DNA of 64,000 nucleotides. Origin: Lachnospiraceae bacterium (GTDB lineage: Bacteria; Bacillota; Clostridia; Lachnospirales; Lachnospiraceae). The stretch lies in assembly GCA_023664345.1 (NCBI GenBank), contig JAMPFQ010000005.1, forward strand, positions 1 to 64,000, given 5' to 3'. The notes beneath the pieces were generated by a model. That model searched no databases. It was not told the origin of the DNA and worked only from the letters and a program-made list of their open reading frames with translations. Below are positions 52,049 to 61,734 of the stretch, one piece after another (positions within the stretch are counted from its first letter, which is position 1; each line of letters begins with the position of its first letter). The translations under genes and the position numbers were made by a program.

Positions 52049-55000
52049 ATGGCGAAGGCTGTTAAGAAAAAGGGTAAGAACAGAAGACTGAAGAGATCGG
52101 TCAGGAAAACATTAGGGGCAATGTTCCTGGCATCGGCGCTTGCAGTGGCGGCAATTCCCACGGAGGGGCTGCAGGCGGCGGACGGAGATGATACGGCGGA
52201 TACGCCTGTGGTCACGGTAGATAGGCCGCACACAGGGGGGCTGGGCAGTACAGATCCCATGAAAGTGTCCATAGCGCCGAAAGGGACGACTCTGCCGACC
52301 GGTTCAGCGTGGAGCGTGACCAGTATCCCCAAGGTGGATGCAACTGGTTTTGTTGATAACATATATTCCAGCGAGAACCTGAACCTTATGTTTGTCATCT
52401 CCAAGGCGAAGCTGAGTGATTTCATAGGAGATCAGAATGCACAGGCAGTTATCGTGGGCTATCATGACCAGATGCAGATGAACAATGTTGGAGATGTGCT
52501 CACGATTCCTCGAACGGTTGATGCCTATACGAGTTTCATGGGGCAGTCCTGCGCCATCGGCGGAAATAGCGGGGAACTTTTGTTTTACAAGCAGAAGGTC
52601 GGCGAGGATGCGACGGTCACGGACGGCGATGGGAAGCCCATGCCCATATATGAATATCGGCCCTGTTTCTTTAAGCAGAAAGACCAGTGGATAAAGCAGG
52701 AATATGATTCCGTCAGCAATCCTACGGAGACCCTCTACTATGTCAAGGGGCTCAAAGGATATACTGCGGGACAGTTTACGGATGCGGGGGTTCCGGTCGG
52801 TATCGACGAGGATGATTGGGTTGCAGCCAACAGTGACACGAACCAGCGCATCAAGGAGATACCGGTGGTATATATCGCCAACCAGTATGCGGAGATCGGG
52901 TCCACCAACCTGAGCCAGTTGAAAGATGTGACGGCGGATCACGGCATTTTCACCGGAGCCAGTGTGGCTTCCGTTACGATCGAGCCCAATCTGGAAGGCA
53001 TTGGCAATTACGCGTTTGCGGGGACTAAGATCAACACGGTCGCACTCAGTGCGACCATCAGGGAGATCGGTAATTCCGCGTTCCGGGAGTGCCCGGAACT
53101 GAGCGCATTTTCCATAGACCCTAAAGCCAGCCAGGTTGCGATCGGGGATCATGCGTTCAGCCACTGTCCTGCGTTGACCACATTTGATGCCAGCAATGTA
53201 CAGAAGATCGGAGATTCGGCCTTTGAAAGCTGTGGCAAGCTGTACAATATAAAGCTGCTGTCCAACGGCAATACGGGTGCATTGAAGAACCTTGGATACT
53301 ATGCCTTTGCGGGCTGCACTGCTCTGGAAGAGGTGGTTTTCCCGGATACCTATGCGGAGAAGATACCGATCAGTACTTTTATGCGCTGTATCGGCCTGCA
53401 GCATATTCATGCTACAGGGAATTTCCCTACCATGGATTTTGCGGATGATACGTATTATTCTTTTGAGCAGTTCCGTCAGGAATGCAACGCAAATCTCTAT
53501 TTTGAGGGCGCACAGAACTGCGATCTGCGCAATACGGTCGTGGATCGGTATTTTGCGTATAAGTATATCAACAATGATAGCAAGGATGTTTTCGTGAAGA
53601 AGGTACCGGATGAATCTTCCAAGGACAGCAACGGCAATTACCGCACCGCTACTTTTGAAGTGACACGCCGGGAAGGGGAGAGTAATGTGGGCGATGTCAC
53701 AAGAGTCCAGATTGATTCCGGATTGGAAAATCTGAAAATACCGGGTGTCGTTGGCCCCCTGTCGATCACGGCCATCGGAGAAAACGGTTTCGCGGACACC
53801 TGTAATCTGCGCGGTGTGGTCATTCCCCCTACGATCACAAGCATCGGGGCAAACGCTTTCAGGGGATGCCATAACCTGAAGTCCGTGATCTTCGAGGATG
53901 CGTCTAAGATCGATAAGGCAAATATCGGTGAAAACGCATTCCTGACACAGGAGGTCGGGACCGGTCATGTCCATACCTCCACTTCCACCCTGGATCATGA
54001 ACCGATGCTCAGCTTTACAGGGGCAGTGCAGTCCGGCGTGGGTCCGTTCGAGTATGCCATGGATAAGGACGTGTTCATCAACAACGGCACCCAGAGCAAT
54101 ACGCACATTACTTATTACAGCGGATGGCCCAGCAACCTGACCGTGGAGAATGTGAACGGCACGGCGACACTGACCAATTATCCTACCATCAAGCAGCTGA
54201 TGGAAGCAAAAGACAGAACATTTACGGCTGACAATTATCCATATTTTACGATGGACAGGAATTATGAAGTGGCTGCCTATGTTGCCTTTTATAAGCTTTT
54301 GGGGCTGAAAGACGGGGAACGGGAGAGACTGGAGCAGTATGTTGAGAACTACAATAAACGATGGGAGGATTTTGCGTATGACCTGCAGCTGGATGCAGGC
54401 CCGAACAAATATGAGCAGCAGATCATTGACAATACTTTGAGCGTCACGCTGCCTGAAGGGATTGTGGCGATCAAGGACGGGCTGTTTAAGGAGAAAGAGG
54501 CGGAGGGCGATTATCAGTGGCTGCGCACCTACGGATATCTGCCCACCGATTCCGTCACGGATGGGAACGCTGCTTCGTCAGGCGGTCTGACCTCCACTAA
54601 CGGAGAGGATCTGGGCAAGACATTCACGGTAAACCTGAAAGATCTTGCAGATCAGAGTTTTGCCGGCTGTAAGATGCTGGATACTATCATCATAGGGGCG
54701 GGCACGGAGACCATTGGCGACTATGCTTTCCAGGACTGCAGTTACCTTGAGGATGTATTTATTGACCAGAAGCTGAACAAGATGGGGCTGGTGCCTTTTA
54801 TCGGATGCAACAATCTGGCGGATATCAGATTTAATAACAATCCTAATTTTTACTGTGAGGAAAGCGTGCTCTTCGGCCCGGCGTCGGACGGAACCGCATC
54901 CAGGGTTATCGAGTACCTGAACGGGGCGGATTATCAGATGCCCGATCCGAAAGTACTTTCGAATGCAACGGAGATCGCGGAGGAGGCTTTCCGGGACACC

Positions 55001-56857
55001 AATATACGACAGGCGGATTTCAGCGGTTCTACAGTGAAGATAGTTCCCAGGAGCGCCTTTGAAAACACCGGGAAGTTAGGCACTGTGATACTCCCGCATA
55101 CGGTGATAGAGATACAGGAGAAAGCGTTTAAAGACAGCGCCATTGAGTATCTGCGCGGCATTCCCTCGGCGCTGACCATGATAGCGTCAGATGCGTTTAG
55201 TGGTGTTCCCAGCGGGGACGCGAACTATTGTACTTTTTTTGCACCGGTGGGTTCCTTTGCGCAGCGCTTTGCGGAATCGACAAGTAATCCGAACCTGAAG
55301 TTCATTGAGGCGGATGAGATCGCTTACTATACGATCAATTTCTATTATGAGGATGAGAATGGCGAGAAAGTCGTAGTCCACACAGTGGAGAATGTGCCTA
55401 CGGGCGAAACCGTGGATGTGGACAGACTGCTCAAAGAGGGCGCTTTTGATGATCTCCCGAAAGAGATCAACGGTCAGGTGTTCAAGAGGTCATGGCTGCC
55501 GGTTTCCAGCTATACGAAAGTTTCGGGAAGCGCTAACCCGCTTGAGGCGCGTGCCGTGTACGGCGCTGCGGATAAGCATACCGTTACTTTCCTGGATAAG
55601 GATAATATAGTGATCTGGTCCGGCGAAGTTCTTGTGGGAGGGACTATTAATTATATTCCTGCGGCGCCTCCCGTGGCAGGATATACTTTCAGCGCATGGG
55701 AGAGTTTGAGCCCCGGTCTGCCCGGAACTTATTCGCTCGAAGATCTGGATACCGTTGCGGAGGATATGACGTTCAGGGCTGTATATTTGCCAACCGGCGG
55801 AACTACAAGCGGTAATGGCTCCGGAACCGGAGGTGACGGAAGCGGTGGTTCCGGTTCTGGTGGAAATGGCTCCGGCGGGAATGGCTCCGGCGGCTCCGGT
55901 TCCGGTGGGAATGGATCCGGCGGAAACGGCAGCGGAACCACAAGCGGCAACGGTTCAGGAGATTATTATACCCTGACAGTCATCAACGGTCATGGTTCCG
56001 GCAGTTATGTAGTGGGTCAACAGGCGATCATCTCCGCTAACGATCCCGCGAATGGAATGGAGTTCAGTAACTGGACCATCGATCCCGCGGGGACCAAGAT
56101 CCTCAGCACCGGCATATCAGCTACCGTAGTTACCATGCCTGCGGCGAATGTTACCGTGACGGCTCATTATCGGACAAAGACGGGAAGCAGCAACGGAAGT
56201 GGCAGCACTTCCAGTGCAAGTTCCAGCAGGAGGCCTAACAATACGGGCACGATCACCAGCGGTGGAACAACGGTTGTTATTGATAAGAACGGCATTTCCA
56301 ACACCGGCGTGGTGGCGGCAACGGTAAACGGCTCCTCGGATAATTTCGTGATCAAGATCACGGAGAGTTCTTCAGCATCCGAAGCTGCAGTAAGGGCTTT
56401 GATGGCTGAATACGGAAATCTGGATAACATTAAGTATTTCCCCATGGATATCTCGCTCTATGATTCCACGGGCAACAATAAGATCACGGATACGACAGGT
56501 TTGTCCGTCAGCATCACGCTGCCGCTCCCGGATTCCCTGATCACTTATGCGGGCAACAACAGAGTGGCGGGTGTGGTCAATGACAGGCTGGATAAACTGA
56601 CACCCAAGTTTACCACGATCTCGGGAGTATCCTGTATCACCTTTACGGCGGAGCATTTCTCGCCTTATGTGATCTATGTGGACACTGCGAACCTGTCCGC
56701 GGGCGGGAACGCGGATTCTACACCCAAGACAGGGGACGGCATCCATCCCAAGTGGTTCCTGTCCATAGGCCTGGCTTGTCTGTCCTTTGTGATGTTCATG
56801 CAGAAAGACAGGAAAAAGCCACAAAAAGTGAAAGTGAGAGCCAAAACAAAGGGTTGA
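52049..56857 (+). CDS. Large BspA-like leucine-rich surface protein with sortase signal
   Basis: 1602 aa. Basic signal peptide (RRLKRSVRKTLGAMFLASAL ... IPTEGLQA, cleavage near 43). LRR_5/BspA-type repeats occur at about 300-490, 565-640 and 860-1085 (pattern IGNYAFAG..., IGDSAFESC, IGANAFRGC). InlB-type beta repeats span about 1090-1250; a Gly/Ser/Asn linker 1250-1305; another beta repeat about 1306-1375; and a Ser-rich region. It ends with STPKTGDG, a hydrophobic helix and a basic tail, which is a cell-wall sorting signal. Secreted and wall-anchored; adhesion is inferred from the BspA family. Confidence 0.9.
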   Translation: MAKAVKKKGKNRRLKRSVRKTLGAMFLASALAVAAIPTEGLQAADGDDTADTPVVTVDRPHTGGLGSTDPMKVSIAPKGTTLPTGSAWSVTSIPKVDATGFVDNIYSSENLNLMFVISKAKLSDFIGDQNAQAVIVGYHDQMQMNNVGDVLTIPRTVDAYTSFMGQSCAIGGNSGELLFYKQKVGEDATVTDGDGKPMPIYEYRPCFFKQKDQWIKQEYDSVSNPTETLYYVKGLKGYTAGQFTDAGVPVGIDEDDWVAANSDTNQRIKEIPVVYIANQYAEIGSTNLSQLKDVTADHGIFTGASVASVTIEPNLEGIGNYAFAGTKINTVALSATIREIGNSAFRECPELSAFSIDPKASQVAIGDHAFSHCPALTTFDASNVQKIGDSAFESCGKLYNIKLLSNGNTGALKNLGYYAFAGCTALEEVVFPDTYAEKIPISTFMRCIGLQHIHATGNFPTMDFADDTYYSFEQFRQECNANLYFEGAQNCDLRNTVVDRYFAYKYINNDSKDVFVKKVPDESSKDSNGNYRTATFEVTRREGESNVGDVTRVQIDSGLENLKIPGVVGPLSITAIGENGFADTCNLRGVVIPPTITSIGANAFRGCHNLKSVIFEDASKIDKANIGENAFLTQEVGTGHVHTSTSTLDHEPMLSFTGAVQSGVGPFEYAMDKDVFINNGTQSNTHITYYSGWPSNLTVENVNGTATLTNYPTIKQLMEAKDRTFTADNYPYFTMDRNYEVAAYVAFYKLLGLKDGERERLEQYVENYNKRWEDFAYDLQLDAGPNKYEQQIIDNTLSVTLPEGIVAIKDGLFKEKEAEGDYQWLRTYGYLPTDSVTDGNAASSGGLTSTNGEDLGKTFTVNLKDLADQSFAGCKMLDTIIIGAGTETIGDYAFQDCSYLEDVFIDQKLNKMGLVPFIGCNNLADIRFNNNPNFYCEESVLFGPASDGTASRVIEYLNGADYQMPDPKVLSNATEIAEEAFRDTNIRQADFSGSTVKIVPRSAFENTGKLGTVILPHTVIEIQEKAFKDSAIEYLRGIPSALTMIASDAFSGVPSGDANYCTFFAPVGSFAQRFAESTSNPNLKFIEADEIAYYTINFYYEDENGEKVVVHTVENVPTGETVDVDRLLKEGAFDDLPKEINGQVFKRSWLPVSSYTKVSGSANPLEARAVYGAADKHTVTFLDKDNIVIWSGEVLVGGTINYIPAAPPVAGYTFSAWESLSPGLPGTYSLEDLDTVAEDMTFRAVYLPTGGTTSGNGSGTGGDGSGGSGSGGNGSGGNGSGGSGSGGNGSGGNGSGTTSGNGSGDYYTLTVINGHGSGSYVVGQQAIISANDPANGMEFSNWTIDPAGTKILSTGISATVVTMPAANVTVTAHYRTKTGSSNGSGSTSSASSSRRPNNTGTITSGGTTVVIDKNGISNTGVVAATVNGSSDNFVIKITESSSASEAAVRALMAEYGNLDNIKYFPMDISLYDSTGNNKITDTTGLSVSITLPLPDSLITYAGNNRVAGVVNDRLDKLTPKFTTISGVSCITFTAEHFSPYVIYVDTANLSAGGNADSTPKTGDGIHPKWFLSIGLACLSFVMFMQKDRKKPQKVKVRAKTKG
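55800..55965 (+). repeat. Gly/Ser/Asn-coding low-complexity tandem repeat
   Basis: Repeats of GGNGSG and GGSGSG units coded by near-identical short blocks (GGTTCCGG, GGAAATGGC, GGGAATGGC). Forms the flexible linker of the BspA-like protein. Confidence 0.85.
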
Positions 56858-56912
56858 TAAGTTAAAAGATGCTGTGAACAGAGCAAATAGTAATCAGAAA
56901 AAGGGAAAGCGT

Positions 56913-59075
56913 ATGAGAAAAAGGAAGCGTTTAAGCGGAATCCTGCTGATTATAGCAGCGCTGATCATTATGCAGCTCCCTGTATCGGAGGCAGATGCGG
57001 CATCATCATCTGCTTCCGATTTTAAAATTGAGAGCGGCGTACTTGTTAAATATCGTGGAACGGAGACGAATGTGTCGATTCCTGACACTGTGGAGGTCAT
57101 CGGTGAGGGCGCCTTTGAGGATAATACGCGGGTGGAACTGGTGGTAGTGCCGAATTCTGTCCGCAGGATAGAGTCTTATGCGTTCTGGGGCTGTGACAAC
57201 CTCGATACGGTGGTGTTGGGGAAAGGCCTGACAGAGGTGGGCGATCTTGCATTTGCCGGATGCGGAGGCCTGGAGCAGATGACGATCCCGTCCAATATCC
57301 TTTCCATCGGCGTTTCCGCTTTTGCGGATTGCGTAAACCTGAGAGACGTCAGTATCCCGCCGGAGACAACAAGTATCCATGAGTCGGCTTTCGATGGCTG
57401 TTACAGGCTGACCATCCACTGCCAGCCGGGCACTGTGGCTGATAAATTCGCTCAGGAATTTTATGAGCGCCAGAAAGAAATGCCGGAGTATCAGGATGTG
57501 CCGGAATATCCCGACGGAGACCATGCAGGGGACAGTACGGCCACACCCACGCCTGCTCCCGACAATGATGCGGATATACCGTCCACAACGCCGGTTCCCG
57601 GAAATGTGCTGGGGAGCACTCAGATTGTGGGGAACCGCGCGGTATTTTTTATCGACAGTAAGCTGCCTGAGGTTATGAGCAGTCTGGAAGGGCTGCCGTC
57701 CACGGGAGAGGTTTTCGGACCTGTGGGGAGCCTGGCACAGGCGGCATCGGAAGGAGTATCCAAATATACGGTGATCGATAACAGGATCATCGCGGATCAG
57801 GCTTATTATCGGGACGGAGGATTGGGAGAGGTACAGATCCCTGCGGGGATATCGGAACTGGGGCAGTTCTCCTATGCCAGAAGTTCCATAACAGATGTCA
57901 CAATTCCTCTTGGAACCAAAGTGATCTCATACGGCGCCTTTTATCATTGTGACAGCCTTAAGCGAGTGTCTCTTCCGGATAGCATCACTCTGGTGGAGCC
58001 GAAAGCTTTCTCCTATACTCCCTGGCTGAAAGATTTCCTTGATGGAGCGGCTGTGGAGGGAAACGAGAGCGGTGACGAGGATTATCTGATCAGTGGCGGC
58101 GTCCTCGTGGCATATCGTGGAACAGAGGCCCAGGCGGTGATCCCTGACGGCGTCAGGGTGATCGCGGCGGAGGCTTTCCGGGATCATACGGAGTTGGAGA
58201 GTGTGATCATTCCTGACAGCGTCACAGTGATTGGAGAGGGCGCTTTTGAGGGATGCGGCAATCTGACGGCTCTGACTCTGGGCAGCCAGGTACAGCAGGT
58301 CAAGGATCGGGCTTTTGACGGCTGCGGTTTACAGCAGGTCATGCTGCCTGAGTCTGTGACAGAGGTTGGCATCAGGGCTTTTGGAGATACGGAGGTAAGT
58401 TTTGCGGGAGAGGCTTTTGAGATTCCCAACAGCTATGAGACCACCGCAACGCGGCTTTCCAATGAAGATTACAGGAATCTTACGGGTGAACCGGGAGAAG
58501 CGGGCGTGACGGTAGTGGGTATGGAGCATGCCTATGCGGAACTGGAGGGAGCGGCAAGGAGTTATACCCTGGCAGTGACTCATATCGATGATATTTCTGC
58601 ATTGGAGCAGGCGTGTATCAGATCTTTTAACACTTCCGTGCCGGAGAATATGGCGGCCTATGATCTGACGCTGATCGATTCCAGCGCGGTTCCGATCACA
58701 AAGCTGGGACATCAGATCCTGACGGTGGTATTGCCTGTGCCGGAGAACCTGAGCGGCCAGAGGCTTCAGGTGCTGACTCTGGACAGGAACGGCCAGCCGG
58801 AACTGCTTGAGGCGGAGCGGGGGATGATGGACGGAGTGGAGTCCGTGCGGTTTCAGACTAACCACCTGTCTCCTTTTGGGATCTATGGTCTGGGTGCGGA
58901 TGATACCCAGGCAGAGCTGCAGGAACTGAGCGTGGAACTGACCAGCCAGAGCGGCGGCCCCGGTGTGGGGAAGAGCGGCAGTGCAGCGTTTGCTTCCAAA
59001 ATGGTCGTCAGCGGCCTGGCGCTTGCGCTGGGGGTTCTGTTGATCGTGGCGGGGACAGTGCGGAGGAGCCGGTAG
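56913..59075 (+). CDS. Second BspA-like leucine-rich surface protein, membrane anchored
   Basis: 720 aa from ATG 56913 (AAGGGAAAG upstream; a GTG at 56874 is possible but less suited). Signal peptide RLSGILLIIAALIIMQLPVS, cleaved near 29. Two LRR_5 blocks (about 45-180 and 300-520; PDTVEVIGEGAFEDN, PDSVTVIGEGAFEGCGNL) are separated by a Thr/Pro/Asp linker, followed by a beta domain near 530-680. It ends with a helix (MVVSGLALALGVLLIVAGTV) and RRSR but no PKTGD, so it is probably held in the membrane and not coupled to peptidoglycan. Confidence 0.87.
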   Translation: MRKRKRLSGILLIIAALIIMQLPVSEADAASSSASDFKIESGVLVKYRGTETNVSIPDTVEVIGEGAFEDNTRVELVVVPNSVRRIESYAFWGCDNLDTVVLGKGLTEVGDLAFAGCGGLEQMTIPSNILSIGVSAFADCVNLRDVSIPPETTSIHESAFDGCYRLTIHCQPGTVADKFAQEFYERQKEMPEYQDVPEYPDGDHAGDSTATPTPAPDNDADIPSTTPVPGNVLGSTQIVGNRAVFFIDSKLPEVMSSLEGLPSTGEVFGPVGSLAQAASEGVSKYTVIDNRIIADQAYYRDGGLGEVQIPAGISELGQFSYARSSITDVTIPLGTKVISYGAFYHCDSLKRVSLPDSITLVEPKAFSYTPWLKDFLDGAAVEGNESGDEDYLISGGVLVAYRGTEAQAVIPDGVRVIAAEAFRDHTELESVIIPDSVTVIGEGAFEGCGNLTALTLGSQVQQVKDRAFDGCGLQQVMLPESVTEVGIRAFGDTEVSFAGEAFEIPNSYETTATRLSNEDYRNLTGEPGEAGVTVVGMEHAYAELEGAARSYTLAVTHIDDISALEQACIRSFNTSVPENMAAYDLTLIDSSAVPITKLGHQILTVVLPVPENLSGQRLQVLTLDRNGQPELLEAERGMMDGVESVRFQTNHLSPFGIYGLGADDTQAELQELSVELTSQSGGPGVGKSGSAAFASKMVVSGLALALGVLLIVAGTVRRSR

Positions 59076-59192
59076 GGCAGTTTGCATCTACAATATACCA
59101 CAAAATTCTGACACAATACAACATTCCTTTTCGGAACCAATAAAGCGTCTTGGCATAAAATGTAATAAGTATATGCCGGGGCGCTTATTATT

Positions 59193-60098
59193 ATGCAACG
59201 AGTGAGGGAACAATTGGGGCTATCTTCCCTGGGGGAGACGGACGGGAGCGGAATCACGGTGGGCGTACTGGATACCGGTATGGGCCAGCATCCTGATCTG
59301 GAACACAGGCTGATCCGGTTTCAGGATTTCGTGGGACACAGGAGCCTGATGTATGATGATAATGGCCATGGCACCCATGTATGCGGGATCCTCTGCGGAA
59401 GCGGCGAGGCATCGCAGGGCAGATATACCGGGATGGCGCCGGGCGTCAGGCTGGTGGTAGGGAAAGTTTTGGATGAAAAGGGGGACGGCTCCACGGAAAG
59501 CATGCTTTTAGGGCTGGACTGGATCTTAAGGATACGGGAACAGTGCAGGATCAGGATCCTGAATATTTCCGTGGGGATAGGCACGCTGGATGAGGCGGGA
59601 AAGGAACGGCGTCTGAAAGCGATGATAGAAGAGGTGTGGGACAGCGGTATCCTGGTGGTCTGCGCCGCCGGAAACAAGGGACCGGAGCCGGGTACGATCT
59701 CCGCTGTGGGCGGGAGCAATAAGGCGGTAACGGTGGGATGCCATGACGGGAGCTATAGGATCGATTCTCCGGGGAGATGTGAAACCTATTCCGGCAGGGG
59801 GGCGGAGGGCGCGGCGATCCGCAAGCCGGATCTGGTGGCGCCGGGAACCGATATCATGTCCTGTAATGTGCATTATTACAGGCTTCACGGCAGATTCCGG
59901 AACGCTTATGTGGCCAAGAGCGGCACGTCCATGGCAACGCCTATCGTATCCGGTGCAGCAGCTCTGGCCATGCAGAGATTTCCCTGGATGACCAACGAGG
60001 AATGCAAGCAGAAGCTGCAATACACCGCCACAGATCTGCACCTGCCCTGGAACCAGCAGGGCTGGGGGATGGTGAATGTGGGGCGGCTGCTGGGATAA
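59193..60098 (+). CDS. Subtilisin-like serine protease without signal peptide
   Basis: 301 aa. S8 catalytic triad: Asp in VGVLDTGMGQHPDL, His in DDNGHGTHVCGI, Ser in SGTSMATPIVSGA, with oxyanion Asn in CAAGNKGPEPGT. No signal peptide and no inhibitory propeptide, only about 20 residues precede the domain, so it resembles intracellular subtilisins. No convincing Shine-Dalgarno before the ATG. It follows the two surface-protein genes after 117 bases without a clear promoter. Confidence 0.9.
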   Translation: MQRVREQLGLSSLGETDGSGITVGVLDTGMGQHPDLEHRLIRFQDFVGHRSLMYDDNGHGTHVCGILCGSGEASQGRYTGMAPGVRLVVGKVLDEKGDGSTESMLLGLDWILRIREQCRIRILNISVGIGTLDEAGKERRLKAMIEEVWDSGILVVCAAGNKGPEPGTISAVGGSNKAVTVGCHDGSYRIDSPGRCETYSGRGAEGAAIRKPDLVAPGTDIMSCNVHYYRLHGRFRNAYVAKSGTSMATPIVSGAAALAMQRFPWMTNEECKQKLQYTATDLHLPWNQQGWGMVNVGRLLG

Positions 60099-60111
60099 AA
60101 ATAAAAAAGCA

Positions 60112-60150
60112 TTGACATGCCCCGTATGATTGTATACAATAATACGGGGC
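60112..60150 (+). promoter_or_regulatory. Promoter with 32-base operator palindrome
   Basis: TTGACA (60112-60117), 17 bases, TACAAT (60135-60140). A dyad covers 60119-60150: GCCCCGTAT mirrored by ATACGGGGC, with ATTGTA/TACAAT at its centre overlapping the -10 box; 15 of 16 base pairs match. The GntR-type regulator encoded at 61735 is the natural candidate ligand. Confidence 0.8.
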
Positions 60151-60204
60151 ATACATTTGGTGTGTACCTGATCAGTATGGCCCGTTTTGCAAGGAGGAAA
60201 CCGT

Positions 60205-61620
60205 ATGAGAGACAACGAGACATTTCAGAATCGTCCGGTGACAATGAACCAGAAAAATAATCTTCTTGAGATCGAGGAGCATATGTACATATTGGATGAT
60301 GTGGAAAAGCCCAATGTTTTCCGCAATATGTTCCCCTACTCCGAGATTCCCAAGATTCCTTTTAACGACAGGATCGTGCCTCATAATATGCCCAGGGAGA
60401 TCTGGATCACCGATACCACCTTCCGCGATGGGCAGCAATCCAGGGCGCCCTATACCACGGAACAGATCGTGACCATTTTCGATCACCTGCACAGGCTGGG
60501 AGGGCCCAACGGCATGATCCGCGCCAGCGAATTTTTCCTGTACAGCAAGAAAGACCGTGACGCCGTTTATAAATGTATGGAACGGGGATATGAGTTTCCG
60601 GAGGTGACCAGCTGGATCCGCGCCAGCAAGGAGGATTTCAAGCTGGTGAAGGAGATCGGCATGAAGGAGACCGGTATCCTGGTAAGCTGCTCGGATTATC
60701 ATATTTTCCTGAAACTGAAGATGACAAGGCGTCAGGCCATGGATCATTATCTGAGTGTGATCCGGGAGTGCCTGGAGGAGGGCATCAGCCCCCGCTGCCA
60801 TCTGGAGGATATCACCAGAGCGGATATCTATGGTTATGTGGTGCCGTTCTGTCTGGAACTGATGAAGCTGATGAAAGAATATCAGATCCCCATCAAGGTC
60901 CGCGCCTGCGACACCATGGGATATGGCGTGAACTATCCCGGCGCGGTGATCCCCCGGAGCGTGCAGGGCATCATTTACGCCATACATACCCATGCGGGCG
61001 TGCCTCATGAACTGATCGAGTGGCATGGGCACAATGATTTTTACAAGGCGGTGTCCAATTCCACCACGGCATGGCTTTACGGCTGTTCCGGCATCAATAC
61101 TTCGCTGTTCGGCATCGGCGAGAGGACGGGGAACACGCCTCTGGAGGCCATGGTGTTTGAGTATGCCCAGCTGAAGGGGGATCTGAACGGAATGGATACC
61201 ACGGTGATCACGGAACTGGCGGAGTATTATGAAAAGGAGATCGGTTATCAGATCCCGCCCCGGACGCCTTTTGTGGGAAAGAATTTCAATGTGACCAGGG
61301 CAGGCATCCATGCCGACGGTCTGCTGAAAAATGAGGAGATCTATAATATCTTTGACACCGAGAAATTCTTAAACCGTCCCGTGCTCTGCGCGATCTCCAA
61401 TACCTCCGGCCTGGCGGGCATCGCCCACTGGATCAATACCTATTACAAGCTGAAAGGCGAGAAGCAGATCGACAAGACCTCTGAGCTGGTAAAGGAGATT
61501 AAGAAGTGGGTGGACGAGGAGTATGCGGGCGGACGCGTCACTGTCCTCACGGACGATGAGATCGTGGCATGTCTGGATCGCGTCTGCAGTGAAAAGGGAA
61601 TCTCGCTATTGCAGCAGTGA
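60205..61620 (+). CDS. Probable Re-type citrate synthase (isopropylmalate/homocitrate synthase family)
   Basis: 471 aa from ATG 60205, behind AAGGAGG. DRE-TIM metallolyase: DTTFRDGQQSRAPYT (metal and catalytic Arg/Asp), WHGHNDFYKAVSN (metal His pair) and TRAGIHADGL. There is no C-terminal LeuA regulatory domain, so leucine synthesis is unlikely. Clostridial Re-citrate synthase is a member of this family, and the operon continues with a regulator and isocitrate dehydrogenase. Citrate formation for glutamate synthesis is therefore the best reading; homocitrate synthase is the alternative. Confidence 0.8.
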   Translation: MRDNETFQNRPVTMNQKNNLLEIEEHMYILDDVEKPNVFRNMFPYSEIPKIPFNDRIVPHNMPREIWITDTTFRDGQQSRAPYTTEQIVTIFDHLHRLGGPNGMIRASEFFLYSKKDRDAVYKCMERGYEFPEVTSWIRASKEDFKLVKEIGMKETGILVSCSDYHIFLKLKMTRRQAMDHYLSVIRECLEEGISPRCHLEDITRADIYGYVVPFCLELMKLMKEYQIPIKVRACDTMGYGVNYPGAVIPRSVQGIIYAIHTHAGVPHELIEWHGHNDFYKAVSNSTTAWLYGCSGINTSLFGIGERTGNTPLEAMVFEYAQLKGDLNGMDTTVITELAEYYEKEIGYQIPPRTPFVGKNFNVTRAGIHADGLLKNEEIYNIFDTEKFLNRPVLCAISNTSGLAGIAHWINTYYKLKGEKQIDKTSELVKEIKKWVDEEYAGGRVTVLTDDEIVACLDRVCSEKGISLLQQ

Positions 61621-61734
61621 GCAGGCAAAAGCCGGAGAGCGCGTTTTGAGAGGAATATTGCTTTGCCGGAGTGACAGGCGGAAAGTCTGCGGGCGCACTG
61701 CGGGAAAGTTGATCGGGAAAGGCATGGAAATAAA

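Noticed and set aside
52304..54106. 600-codon open frame antisense to the BspA-like gene
   Set aside because: Mirrors the repeat structure of the real gene, no start signals and no protein family features.
55800..55965. Tandem repeats as a possible mobile or CRISPR feature
   Set aside because: They are in-frame Gly/Ser linker codons of a surface protein.
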